Positions 1-8,291 of a stretch of DNA of 16,586 bases are shown here, in pieces. Position 1 is the first letter of the stretch. Every line of letters begins with the position of its first letter. Source of the stretch: Bacteroidales bacterium UBA1217 (GTDB lineage Bacteria; Bacteroidota; Bacteroidia; Bacteroidales; P3); NCBI GenBank assembly GCA_002309335.1, contig DBXH01000033.1, forward strand, positions 2,510-19,095, read 5' to 3'. The translations under genes were made by a program, and so were the position numbers. The notes under the pieces were generated by a model. That model was not told where the DNA came from, ran no database searches, and worked only from the letters and a program-made list of their open reading frames with translations.

Positions 1-2328
1 AACCTCTTCTACGGTGCCGTGCGCACTCCACTGGAGTTCTGGTCGGCCTGGCGGCTAAACGAAGGCGCCGAAGAGGCCGAGCTGCCAGGACTGGAGACCG
101 TTGCTGCCGAACTGAAACAACTGCTCGCCCCCAGGACGCTACTCGACATACTCTACAACTTCACCACCTACACAACCAACAAGAGCCGCCAACGCACCAA
201 GGTGGTCTGCCGCTACCAGCAGTATGAAGGTGCCAACAAGATAGTGGAGCGTGTGCTCGAGAACAAAATCAAGAAGGGGCTGATATGGCACTTCCAAGGC
301 TCTGGCAAGTCGCTGCTGATGCTCTTCGCCGCACAAAAGATGCGCCGCCTACAGGCACTGAAGAACCCCACGGTGATGATTGTGGTGGACCGCATTGACC
401 TCGACTCGCAGACACAGAACGTCTTCAAGGAGGCTCCCAACGTGATGTCCACCGAGGACATAGAGACGCTGAACAGCTATCTGGAGAACGACTCACGCTA
501 TATCATCATCACCACTATCTTCAAGTTCAAGGATGCCAAGCCCAATATCAACCGCCGCGACAATATCATCGTGATGGTCGACGAGGCACACCGCACCCAG
601 GAGGGTGACCTCGGACAGCGTATGCGTGCCGCCCTGCCCAACGCCTTCTTCTTCGGGCTGACAGGCACTCCCATCAACAAGTCGGAGCATAACACCTTCT
701 GGACCTTCGGCGCCACCGAGGACAAAGGTGGATATATGAGCCGCTACTCGTTCGAGGATGCCTTGCGCGACGAGGCCATCCTGCCGCTGCACTTCGAACC
801 TCGCCTGCTCGACATACATATTGACCGCGAGAAGGTGGACGAAGAGTTTGAGCGCATCACCAACGAGCTGGACGAGGATGCCAAAATCACCCTCTCGAAC
901 AAAGCCGCCAAGATGCTGGAATTCCTGAAGTCGCCCGACCGTATCACCACCATCTGCAAAGACATCGCACAGCACTATCGCGACAAGGTGGAGCCGCAAG
1001 GCTTCAAGGCGATGATTGTGACGCCCGACCGCGAAGCCTGCCATCTATACAAGAAGGAGCTGAACAACTACTTCCCCGACTCGGCATCGGCGGTGGTCAT
1101 CTCCACATCGGGTAAGGGAGAAGACGAGCTGAAACGGCTCTACAGCCTCACCAAGGACGAGCAGGAAAAACTGATAGAGAAATTCAACAAGCCAGAGTCG
1201 GAATTGAAATTCTTAATAGTGACGGCCAAGTTGCTGACGGGTTTCGACTCTCCCATTCTACAGACGATGTACCTCGACAAGGCATTGAAGGACCACACGC
1301 TGCTGCAGGCCATCTGCCGCACCAACCGTAAGTTCCCTAACAAGACCTTTGGCCGCATAGTGGACTACTTCGGCGTGTTCGACGATGCTGCCAAAGCCTT
1401 GGAGTTCGACGAAGAGGTGATGAGCAAGGTCATCACCAACCTCAACGCCCTTATCGAGGAGTTGCCCAAGGCGATAGAAGAGACATTGGCGCATTTCGCA
1501 GGCGTCGACCGCACCATCGACGGCTTCGACGGCCTGCAGGCCGCTCAAAACGCTATAGACACCAATGAGAAACGCGATGCCTTCGCTGCCGACTATCGCC
1601 GGTTGGCCAATATCTGGGAGTCACTCTCTCCCGACCCGTCATTGGAACCCTACCGCACCGACTATAAATGGCTGTCGAATGTCTATCAGTCGGTAAAGCC
1701 TTCAGGCCCCGAGGCCCTCGGCAAACTGATATGGCTCTCGATGGGTGCCCAGACCAAGCGTATTATGTATGAGAACATCCATGTGGAAGGTATCCATACC
1801 GATATGGAGGAGGTGGTACTCGACGAGGCCATGGTGTCGGCACTGATGGACAAGAAAGATATGAAGGCCGTCAAACGTATGGAGCGTGAATTGATCAAGC
1901 GTTTCAAGAAACATGCCGACAAGCCCATCTTTATAGAACTAAGTAAACGACTTGAGGCATTGAGAGACAAGGCCGAGCAAGGTCTGATAACAAGCATCGA
2001 GTTTATCAAGGAGTTGTGTCAGATAGCTCGTGAGACCTTGCAGGCAGAAAAAATGGAGGCAGACATAGAAGTACGTAAAACAGGCAAGGAGGCCCTGACG
2101 GAGTTGTTTATGGAGTTGCGCACAGAGGACACACCTGCTGTGGTAGGTCGTATTGTGGCCGACATAGACAACATCGTCAAGGTAGTGCGCTTCCCAGGCT
2201 GGCAAACCACCAATGCTGGCGAGCGTGAGGTGCAGAAAGCATTGCGTAAAACCCTATTGAAATACAAGCTACACAAAGATGAGAACCTCTTCTCAAAGGC
2301 TTATCTGTATATTCGTGAATATTATTAA
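1..2328 (+). CDS. hsdR: Type I restriction enzyme R subunit, 5'-truncated by the window edge
   Basis: ATP-driven DNA translocase and cleavage subunit of a type I restriction-modification complex (HsdR works with HsdM and HsdS). The frame is open from base 1, so the GTG at 19 is an internal codon; about 775 residues are visible of a family usually near 1,000, and the N-terminal nuclease domain lies outside. Superfamily 2 helicase motifs are intact, in visible-residue numbering: Walker A QGSGKS near 99-104, DEAH at 194-197, TGTP at 221-224, TGFDSP at 413-418 and QAICRTNR at 436-443. The remaining ~330 residues are the charged helical C-terminal region, ending in YIREYY and TAA. No hsdM or hsdS follows; they would have to lie upstream. 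The next gene starts 11 bases downstream on the same strand. The family call is firm; completeness of the system cannot be judged here. Confidence 0.95.
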   Translation, partial: NLFYGAVRTPLEFWSAWRLNEGAEEAELPGLETVAAELKQLLAPRTLLDILYNFTTYTTNKSRQRTKVVCRYQQYEGANKIVERVLENKIKKGLIWHFQGSGKSLLMLFAAQKMRRLQALKNPTVMIVVDRIDLDSQTQNVFKEAPNVMSTEDIETLNSYLENDSRYIIITTIFKFKDAKPNINRRDNIIVMVDEAHRTQEGDLGQRMRAALPNAFFFGLTGTPINKSEHNTFWTFGATEDKGGYMSRYSFEDALRDEAILPLHFEPRLLDIHIDREKVDEEFERITNELDEDAKITLSNKAAKMLEFLKSPDRITTICKDIAQHYRDKVEPQGFKAMIVTPDREACHLYKKELNNYFPDSASAVVISTSGKGEDELKRLYSLTKDEQEKLIEKFNKPESELKFLIVTAKLLTGFDSPILQTMYLDKALKDHTLLQAICRTNRKFPNKTFGRIVDYFGVFDDAAKALEFDEEVMSKVITNLNALIEELPKAIEETLAHFAGVDRTIDGFDGLQAAQNAIDTNEKRDAFAADYRRLANIWESLSPDPSLEPYRTDYKWLSNVYQSVKPSGPEALGKLIWLSMGAQTKRIMYENIHVEGIHTDMEEVVLDEAMVSALMDKKDMKAVKRMERELIKRFKKHADKPIFIELSKRLEALRDKAEQGLITSIEFIKELCQIARETLQAEKMEADIEVRKTGKEALTELFMELRTEDTPAVVGRIVADIDNIVKVVRFPGWQTTNAGEREVQKALRKTLLKYKLHKDENLFSKAYLYIREYY

Positions 2329-2339
2329 ACCTTATTAAT

Positions 2340-4049
2340 ATGACCACAAGAAAAAGTATATTAATAATCGCGGCTTTTATACTGCTGCCATTAGGAGCGG
2401 CGAAGGCCTGTACCAACTTTATCTGCAGTCGCGGAGCCAGCGTTGACGGCTCTACGTTCATCACCTATGCTGCCGACAGCCACACGCGCTACGGCCAGCT
2501 GCGCTACCACAAGGGCGGCGACCATCAACCGGGCGAAATGGTGAGGCTTTACAACTACGGCAGCCTTAAGTTTCAGATTGAAATTCCGCAGGTGAAGCAT
2601 ACCTACAATGTTGTGGGCTTTATCAACGAATGCCAGCTGGCTATCGGCGAAACTACTTGGGGTGGTATAAGTCCGCTCGACAAAGGCAACGCCGAGGGCA
2701 TCGACTACGGCAACCTTATATATCTTGCATTGCAGCGGGCAAAGAACTGCCGAGAAGCTATAAAGGTTATGGCAGAGCTGGTGGAGACATACGGCTATGC
2801 CGACGGTGGCGAGAGTTTTTCCATAGCCGACCCTAACGAGGTTTGGATTTTCGAGATAACGAGCAAAGGCCACTTTGAGAAGGGTGCCGTGTGGGTGGCA
2901 CGACGCGTTCCTGACGGCTATGTCTGCGGCCACGCCAACCAAGCGCGCATCACCACCTTCCCGCAGGAGCCCCTGAAGTGGAAGAAAAAGGGACCGCATC
3001 CTGCCATCAGCAGCAAGCATCTCAACCATATCTTTGAACCCGAGGTGGAATGCGTCTACGCAGCGGATGTAGTACTCTTCGCCCTCAAGCACAGCGAGTA
3101 TGAAGGGGACGACGAATACTTCAGCTTTGCCGACACTTACAACCCTCTTAGTTTCTCCGGCCTTCGCGCTTGCGAGGCTCGCGTCTATGCTATGTTCAAC
3201 CGCGTGAATGGCGATATGAAGCAGTACGAGCGTTTCGCTATGGGCGACAAGAACGCGCCGCGTCTTCCGCTCTGGATCAAGCCCGACCGCAAACTCTCGG
3301 TGAACGACATTATGGAGCTGATGCGCGACCATTTCGAGGGCACACCGATGGATATGAACGGCGATGTGGGCGCAGGCCCCTTCCATTGCCCTTACCGCTG
3401 GCGTCCGATGGACTTTGAAGTCGACGGCAAGAAGTATGTCCACGAACGCGCCATATCGACGCAGCAGACGGGATTTTCGTTCGTGGCTCAATGTAGAGGA
3501 TGGCTGCCGAACAAGCTTGGCGGCATCATTTGGTTTGGCGTCGATGACACCTACAGTACCGTATATTGTCCGATGTTTTGCGGCATCACTCAGGTACCTA
3601 TCTGCTTTGAGGAGGGCAACGGCTCGATGGCTGAGTATAGCGAGACATCGGCCTTCTGGCTCTTTAACCGCGTCAGCAATTTCTGCTACCTGCGCTACGA
3701 CTCGATGATTGTCGACGTTCGCCGCGTGCAGAAGGAGTTGGAGCAGGACTTTGTGAAGATAGTGGATGGCGTGAGCCGCGAGTATGAAAACTACGACGAT
3801 GCACGCCTCGTCGGTGCTCTCAACAAGACCAGCAACCGCTGTGCCGACCAGATGATGCGCCGCTGGACGGCCCTTGACCGCCTGCTGCTGATGAAATATA
3901 TTGACGGCAATATCAAGGCTGTCGAAAACGGCCGTATCAAGACTACAGCCACCGGCGTTGTCACAGGCCTCAAACAGCCTCCCTATCCCGAATGGTTCTA
4001 CCGCCTTATTGTCAACGACCACGGCAAGGTGCTGAAAGTAATAGAGTGA
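2340..4049 (+). CDS. Secreted C69-family dipeptidase
   Basis: 569 residues; peptidase family C69 (PepD-like, N-terminal nucleophile hydrolases), which removes dipeptides from peptides. Residues 1-23 form a signal peptide (basic TTRK, hydrophobic core, AKA), and Cys24 follows at once in CTNFICSRG, the family's catalytic N-terminal cysteine. Other family marks are the GGESFSIADPNEVWIFE stretch around 156-172 and the GHANQARIT stretch at 198-205. Cleavage after AKA by signal peptidase would expose Cys24 directly and place the active enzyme in the periplasm or outside. A lipoprotein reading is less likely because Lys precedes the residue next to the Cys. It starts 11 bases after hsdR and ends 2 bases before the next gene, so these may share a transcript. 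The long open frame on the opposite strand is a codon-bias shadow. The specific substrate is not known. Confidence 0.92.
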   Translation: MTTRKSILIIAAFILLPLGAAKACTNFICSRGASVDGSTFITYAADSHTRYGQLRYHKGGDHQPGEMVRLYNYGSLKFQIEIPQVKHTYNVVGFINECQLAIGETTWGGISPLDKGNAEGIDYGNLIYLALQRAKNCREAIKVMAELVETYGYADGGESFSIADPNEVWIFEITSKGHFEKGAVWVARRVPDGYVCGHANQARITTFPQEPLKWKKKGPHPAISSKHLNHIFEPEVECVYAADVVLFALKHSEYEGDDEYFSFADTYNPLSFSGLRACEARVYAMFNRVNGDMKQYERFAMGDKNAPRLPLWIKPDRKLSVNDIMELMRDHFEGTPMDMNGDVGAGPFHCPYRWRPMDFEVDGKKYVHERAISTQQTGFSFVAQCRGWLPNKLGGIIWFGVDDTYSTVYCPMFCGITQVPICFEEGNGSMAEYSETSAFWLFNRVSNFCYLRYDSMIVDVRRVQKELEQDFVKIVDGVSREYENYDDARLVGALNKTSNRCADQMMRRWTALDRLLLMKYIDGNIKAVENGRIKTTATGVVTGLKQPPYPEWFYRLIVNDHGKVLKVIE

Positions 4050-4051
4050 TT

Positions 4052-4414
4052 ATGCGTTTCGGCAAATATGTATTATTGGCGGTTTTGCTGCTGGCTCTCT
4101 CTTCTTTCCAGAAGAGGGGACCGCGCCTCGATGATATGTATTCGCTTTATATCATTGTCGATGCCGAAGCTTCGGGATATGATGATGACGAATTTGAACA
4201 GATAGATTACGAGGAATTCCTTTCCACAATCAACCGAGCCCGTTTGGCTTACATCGCTTTCGAACCTGCCTGGCAGGTTAACCTCTTCGACGACGACGGC
4301 ATCCGCTACAGCGTCTATGTCAGTCGCTCGTGCCGTTTCGTGCGTATCGACAGCAACTACTTTAAACTTAGCAAAAGGGCCTCAAAACACCTCCGCCGGC
4401 TCCTGAGAGAGTGA
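4052..4414 (+). CDS. Small exported protein of unknown function
   Basis: 120 residues from the ATG at 4052; the frame is open further left, but that would overlap the dipeptidase end, and the chosen start gives a clean signal sequence (MRFGKYVLL, hydrophobic to about residue 18, then SSFQKRG). There is no cysteine after the core, so it is probably cleaved by signal peptidase I rather than lipidated. The mature part has an acidic run (YDDDEFEQIDYEEF), a central hydrophobic/aromatic region and a basic C-terminus (KLSKRASKHLRRLLRE). I do not recognise the family. It begins 2 bases after the dipeptidase stop, which suggests joint translation, and it ends 5 bases from the convergent rlmN stop with no visible terminator between them. 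Confidence 0.75.
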   Translation: MRFGKYVLLAVLLLALSSFQKRGPRLDDMYSLYIIVDAEASGYDDDEFEQIDYEEFLSTINRARLAYIAFEPAWQVNLFDDDGIRYSVYVSRSCRFVRIDSNYFKLSKRASKHLRRLLRE

Positions 4415-4419
4415 AAGCA

Positions 4420-5448
4420 TTAATTCTTTTTCTTTCCGGCGAGGAGGCCGCAGGCAGCCATAATGTCCTCTCCGCGAGAGGCACGGATGGTGCAGATGAT
4501 GCCGTGATTGTTGAGGTAGTCCTCAAAGGCGGTCATTGTTCGCTCGTCGGAAGTGCGGTAGGGCGTATCGGGCGAGCTATGGAATCGGATGAGGTTGACG
4601 CGGCAATGCAATCCGCGAAGCAAACGGGCAAGTTCGGAGGCGTGGTTGATGTCGTCGTTGATGCCGCGGAACATCGTGTATTCGAACGAGATGCGACGCT
4701 GACCATACCAGTTGTATTTCTTCAGCAAATCGACAATGCCTGCAATAGGGTACATCTTCTGCATCGGCATTATCTCGGCGCGTTCGTCGGGAAATGGGTT
4801 GTGAAGACTTACGGCGATGTGGCATTGTGTCTCGTCTATAAGCCGTTTCAGCATCGGCGTGATACCTACTGTCGACACTGTGAGGCGGTGCGGGCTCCAT
4901 CCCAATCCCCACTCGGAGGTCAGCACCTCAAGGGTTTGCTTGATGGCGTCGTAGTTGTCGAGCGGTTCTCCCATACCCATAAAGACTACATTGGTTAGTT
5001 GCTCACTATCCGGTATGGAAAATATCTGGTTGAGGATCTCGCCGGCTGTCAGGCTTCCGTGGAATCCTTGCTTGCCGGTAACGCAGAAGCGGCATCCCAT
5101 CTTGCACCCCATCTGGCACGATACGCAAAGTGTGGCGCGGTCGCCGTCGGGAATGTAGACGGATTCTATGTAATTCTGAATCTCGGATTCTGAATTGCGA
5201 ATGGCGAAAAGATACTTCTTGGTGCCGTCGACGGACACCTGGCAATCGACGGGATCATGGCGACCGACAAGAGCTATCTCGTTGAGACGGGCGCGGATTT
5301 TTAGCGACAGGTTGGTCATCGAGTTAAAGTCGTTGACACGCTTATGATACATCCAGTCGCACAGCTGTTTGGCGGTGAACTTAGGAAATCCTTCCGACAG
5401 GCAGAACTCCTGCAACTGCGATAATGTTTGTCCGAAAAGAGTTGTCAT
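4420..5448 (-). CDS. rlmN: Dual-specificity 23S rRNA A2503 / tRNA A37 C2-methyltransferase
   Basis: 342 residues; radical SAM enzyme that methylates C2 of A2503 in 23S rRNA and of A37 in some tRNAs, affecting decoding accuracy and peptidyl-transferase antibiotic binding. The [4Fe-4S] motif CxxxCxxC is at Cys115, Cys119 and Cys122. Cys108 matches the conserved cysteine seven residues before the cluster, and Cys333 in AACGLLAGK matches the methyl-carrying cysteine near the C-terminus. The SAM-binding GMGEP is at 158-162. Length is normal for the family, apart from a few extra residues around 84-93 (RNSESEIQNY) encoded by a short DNA repeat. The ATG directly touches the TAG of the upstream penicillin-binding protein gene (TAGATG), so translation is probably coupled. 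It is the last gene of the leftward operon. Confidence 0.97.
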   Translation of the reverse strand: MTTLFGQTLSQLQEFCLSEGFPKFTAKQLCDWMYHKRVNDFNSMTNLSLKIRARLNEIALVGRHDPVDCQVSVDGTKKYLFAIRNSESEIQNYIESVYIPDGDRATLCVSCQMGCKMGCRFCVTGKQGFHGSLTAGEILNQIFSIPDSEQLTNVVFMGMGEPLDNYDAIKQTLEVLTSEWGLGWSPHRLTVSTVGITPMLKRLIDETQCHIAVSLHNPFPDERAEIMPMQKMYPIAGIVDLLKKYNWYGQRRISFEYTMFRGINDDINHASELARLLRGLHCRVNLIRFHSSPDTPYRTSDERTMTAFEDYLNNHGIICTIRASRGEDIMAACGLLAGKKKN

Positions 5449-7770
5449 CTACCAAGTTGTTGTTGTCTGGAAGGAGTCGTCCGATTCCTCCATAAGTTCC
5501 TGCTGATAGACACTCTCGTCCCAGATAAAGTCCTCGTCGGGCAGATCGGGACGAGTGAAATCGCCACGATAGAAGTTAAGTACATTGTCGTCGTAGATGC
5601 GCCGCATATAATGTCCGAAGATAGGCAGGGCTTGGCGCGCGCCTTGTCCGAACTCCATACTGCGGAAATGGATGGAGCGCAACTCGCCTCCTGTCCATAC
5701 CACCGTGGTCAGCTTGGGCGTAATTCCCACAAACCAGCAGTCGGAGTTGTTCTGCGTCGTACCGGTCTTACCTGCCATAGGATAGGCGAGCTTGAACTGC
5801 GAACCGCGCAGACGAGCACCGGTACCGCTGTCGACAACGCCTTTCATCATCTGTATCATCATCCAGGCAATGCGGGGACTTATGGCCTCGCGACGCTGCG
5901 GTGTGAAGGTTTCCAGTACCTTGCCCTTGTTGTCTTCTATGCGAGTAATGAAAATGGGTTGCACATATTCACCTTGGTTGGCAAAGGTGGCCATAGCGCC
6001 GGTCATCTCATATACGGTGATTTCTGCGGCTCCGACACATATTGCCGGTACTGCGTCGATGGGACTGGTAACACCCATCTTGCGGGCTATGTTAATGACC
6101 ATATTGGGACCGTTGGCGCCGCCAGCTTTCATCAGATATGCCGAAACCCAGTTGATGGAGTTGGCCAACGCCCATTTGAGCGTGACCATCTCGCCCTCGC
6201 GCTGGTGGCTTGAATTGCGCGGACACCAGTCGCCAATACACACCTCTGTGTTGGGAACCAGCGTATAGGGGTTCATATCAAGGTCTTGCAGCGCCATCGT
6301 GTAGACGAAGGGCTTGAATGTCGAACCCACCTGACGGCGGCTCTGGGTGACGTTGTCATATTTGAAATAGCGGTAGTTGATGCCGCCGACGTAGGCCTTC
6401 ACATAACCCGTGCCGGTCTCGACCGACATCAGGCCTGCGTTGAGGAATTTCTTCACATAGACGAGCGAATCCCACGGCGTCATTACCGTATCGACGGGAC
6501 CGTTCCACGAGAAGACGCGCATCGGCTGCTTCTCTTCCTTGAAGAATTTCTTGATTTCTGATTCTCTGGCGCCGTCTTGCTTCATCTGATAGTAGCGGTC
6601 GGACGCTTTCATCGCAAGGGTAAGGAAATGCTCTTCCTGCTCTTTGGTCAGCTTGTTGAAAGGATCGCCGTCGCGGCGGGCAAGCTCTTTGAAGAATGCC
6701 GGCTGGATGACCTCTTTCATATGCTTTTCGACTGCCTTTTCGGCGTGTGCCTGCATACGTGAGTCGATGGTGGTATAGATACGCAAGCCGTCTTTGTGGA
6801 CGTCATAGTATTCGCCGTCGCTCTTCTTGTGGCTGCCGCACCAGTCTTTCATATAGTTGCGGATATACTCGCGCAGATAGGGAGCCGAGCCGTCGTTATG
6901 GCTGATAGGCTGATAGTGGCTCATATCTATCTTCTTCTCTTTCAGTTTTTCAAAGTCTTCGTCACTAAGATATTTCTCGCCGGTGGCAGGGTCCTCATAG
7001 CTGTTCATCTGGCTCATAACCACGTTGCGGCGACGCATAGAGTTGTCGGGATGCAGAACAGGGCTGTACGATGTGGGTGCCTTGAGAAGACCTACCAGAA
7101 CGGCGGCCTCGTCGACGCTTAGTTGCGAAGGATTCTTGTCGAAAAAAGTCCTTGCCGCCGTCTCTATTCCGTAGGCATTGCTACCGAAATCGACGGTGTT
7201 CAGATACATTGCCAAAATTTCCTCTTTCGAGTAGTTGTGCTCGAGCTTTACGGCGACGACCCACTCCTTGAATTTGGAATGTATCAAGCCCAGTTTGCTT
7301 TTCCTTTCGCGGGGAAAGAGGTTCTTGGCCAGCTGCTGTGTGATGGTGCTGCCGCCACCGCTGCTGCTGTGGCGTCCGACAAGAGTCTTGAAAAACACAC
7401 GTGCCAAACTGCGGGCGTCAATACCGGCGTGCTCATAGAAGCGCACATCCTCTGTCGCCACCAGAGCGTGAATGAGGTTCATATTCTTGCCGCCATTCGT
7501 TATCTCGCTGTAGGTGAGACTCGAACGGTTCTCGATGCCGATATATCCCAACACCTCGCCGTCGGCGCTCCACACCTCGGAGGCAAGGTTGCTGCGCGGG
7601 TTCTCGAGTTCCTCGAACGAGGGCATAAAACCAAGCCAACCTAACGAAAGCATTGTGAAGAACAACGTAAGGAACACCCAAAAGGCGGCAAATGAAATCC
7701 ATACTATACGGATGCTGCGTTTTGAGTCTTTGCCCGAGGTCGTTTTTTTCTTTTTCTTGTACTGAGCCAT
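5449..7770 (-). CDS. mrcA: Penicillin-binding protein 1A (bifunctional glycosyltransferase/transpeptidase)
   Basis: 773 residues; class A PBP that polymerises lipid II glycan and cross-links stem peptides in the periplasm. A Lys-rich cytoplasmic start is followed by one membrane helix at about 20-43. The GT51 domain shows EDVRFYEHAGID with catalytic Glu107, GGSTITQQLAKN around 139-150 and EEILAMYLNTVDFG around 183-196. The transpeptidase domain shows nucleophile Ser483 in STFK (483-486), SIN at 538-540 and KTG at 668-670 (GKTGTT). All catalytic motifs are intact and the length is normal. A helical linker rich in Lys and Glu (about 340-415) lies between the two domains. It starts 50 bases after the gldH stop with no convincing promoter in between, and its stop codon abuts the rlmN start. 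Confidence 0.97.
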   Translation of the reverse strand: MAQYKKKKKTTSGKDSKRSIRIVWISFAAFWVFLTLFFTMLSLGWLGFMPSFEELENPRSNLASEVWSADGEVLGYIGIENRSSLTYSEITNGGKNMNLIHALVATEDVRFYEHAGIDARSLARVFFKTLVGRHSSSGGGSTITQQLAKNLFPRERKSKLGLIHSKFKEWVVAVKLEHNYSKEEILAMYLNTVDFGSNAYGIETAARTFFDKNPSQLSVDEAAVLVGLLKAPTSYSPVLHPDNSMRRRNVVMSQMNSYEDPATGEKYLSDEDFEKLKEKKIDMSHYQPISHNDGSAPYLREYIRNYMKDWCGSHKKSDGEYYDVHKDGLRIYTTIDSRMQAHAEKAVEKHMKEVIQPAFFKELARRDGDPFNKLTKEQEEHFLTLAMKASDRYYQMKQDGARESEIKKFFKEEKQPMRVFSWNGPVDTVMTPWDSLVYVKKFLNAGLMSVETGTGYVKAYVGGINYRYFKYDNVTQSRRQVGSTFKPFVYTMALQDLDMNPYTLVPNTEVCIGDWCPRNSSHQREGEMVTLKWALANSINWVSAYLMKAGGANGPNMVINIARKMGVTSPIDAVPAICVGAAEITVYEMTGAMATFANQGEYVQPIFITRIEDNKGKVLETFTPQRREAISPRIAWMMIQMMKGVVDSGTGARLRGSQFKLAYPMAGKTGTTQNNSDCWFVGITPKLTTVVWTGGELRSIHFRSMEFGQGARQALPIFGHYMRRIYDDNVLNFYRGDFTRPDLPDEDFIWDESVYQQELMEESDDSFQTTTTW

Positions 7771-7820
7771 AACAAAATGATAATTAATGGTGATTGTACC
7801 TCTTAAACCTTAAACTATAA

Positions 7821-8291
7821 CTATTTAACCTTTTCGATATGTAATCCTATGTTTTTGATTCCTTGCAACAGAGTGTCGCGCATCGCGTGTTGAATAATGA
7901 ACTGGTAGCTGCCCTTCTGCGGGAAATGGAAATAGCAGAATGGGTAGCGCCCGTCGACATAACGTCCATTGTACTTGCCTAGCCAGCGGCCGTCGCGTTC
8001 TGCAAGTTGGAATTCTATGTTGGTGTCGACGGCCACGCTGCCGTCGGGATAGATGGTGGAGATGTAAAAGTAGATGTTTGAGAATGCGTAGTCGTTGCGG
8101 TTACGTATGTCTAGACAGCAGAGGTATGTCTGTGTGGTGTCCTCAGCATCAATGTTGAACACCAGTTTGTCATCCAAATGCCAGCCTTTCTCGTCGATAT
8201 GGTGGTTTTCGTTGTACAGCTCGTCGCTGTCGCACGCAGCGACAAACAGCAGTAATGGCAATAATATCAGCAACAGTCGTTTATTCATCAT
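7821..8291 (-). CDS. gldH: GldH-family lipoprotein
   Basis: 156 residues from the first of two adjacent ATGs (8291 and 8288; either is possible). It has a lipoprotein signal: MMNKR, a Leu-rich core and the lipobox VAAC with Cys20. The residues after the Cys are acidic (DSDEL), resembling the export signal that sends some Bacteroidetes lipoproteins to the cell surface; that part is inference. The rest is a beta-rich domain with alternating aromatic residues (SNIYFYISTIYP, YPFCYFHFP), as in GldH. In gliding Bacteroidetes GldH is needed for motility, yet it persists in non-gliding Bacteroidales in this same order, after ricT and before PBP1A. The start overlaps the end of ricT by 11 bases. The longer open frame to 8504 is rejected because it would overlap the ricT tail and lose the signal sequence. 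Confidence 0.85.
   Translation of the reverse strand: MMNKRLLLILLPLLLFVAACDSDELYNENHHIDEKGWHLDDKLVFNIDAEDTTQTYLCCLDIRNRNDYAFSNIYFYISTIYPDGSVAVDTNIEFQLAERDGRWLGKYNGRYVDGRYPFCYFHFPQKGSYQFIIQHAMRDTLLQGIKNIGLHIEKVK

Noticed and set aside
2391..4022. 543-residue open frame on the - strand opposite the dipeptidase
   Set aside because: It mirrors a well-supported gene with catalytic motifs, has no recognisable domain, and comes from codon bias that avoids stops on the other strand.
6540..6575. Second copy of the rlmN in-frame repeat inside the PBP gene (RESEIKK)
   Set aside because: Only one SEI-like stretch with a single TTCTGATTC; no repeated unit, so resemblance is probably chance.
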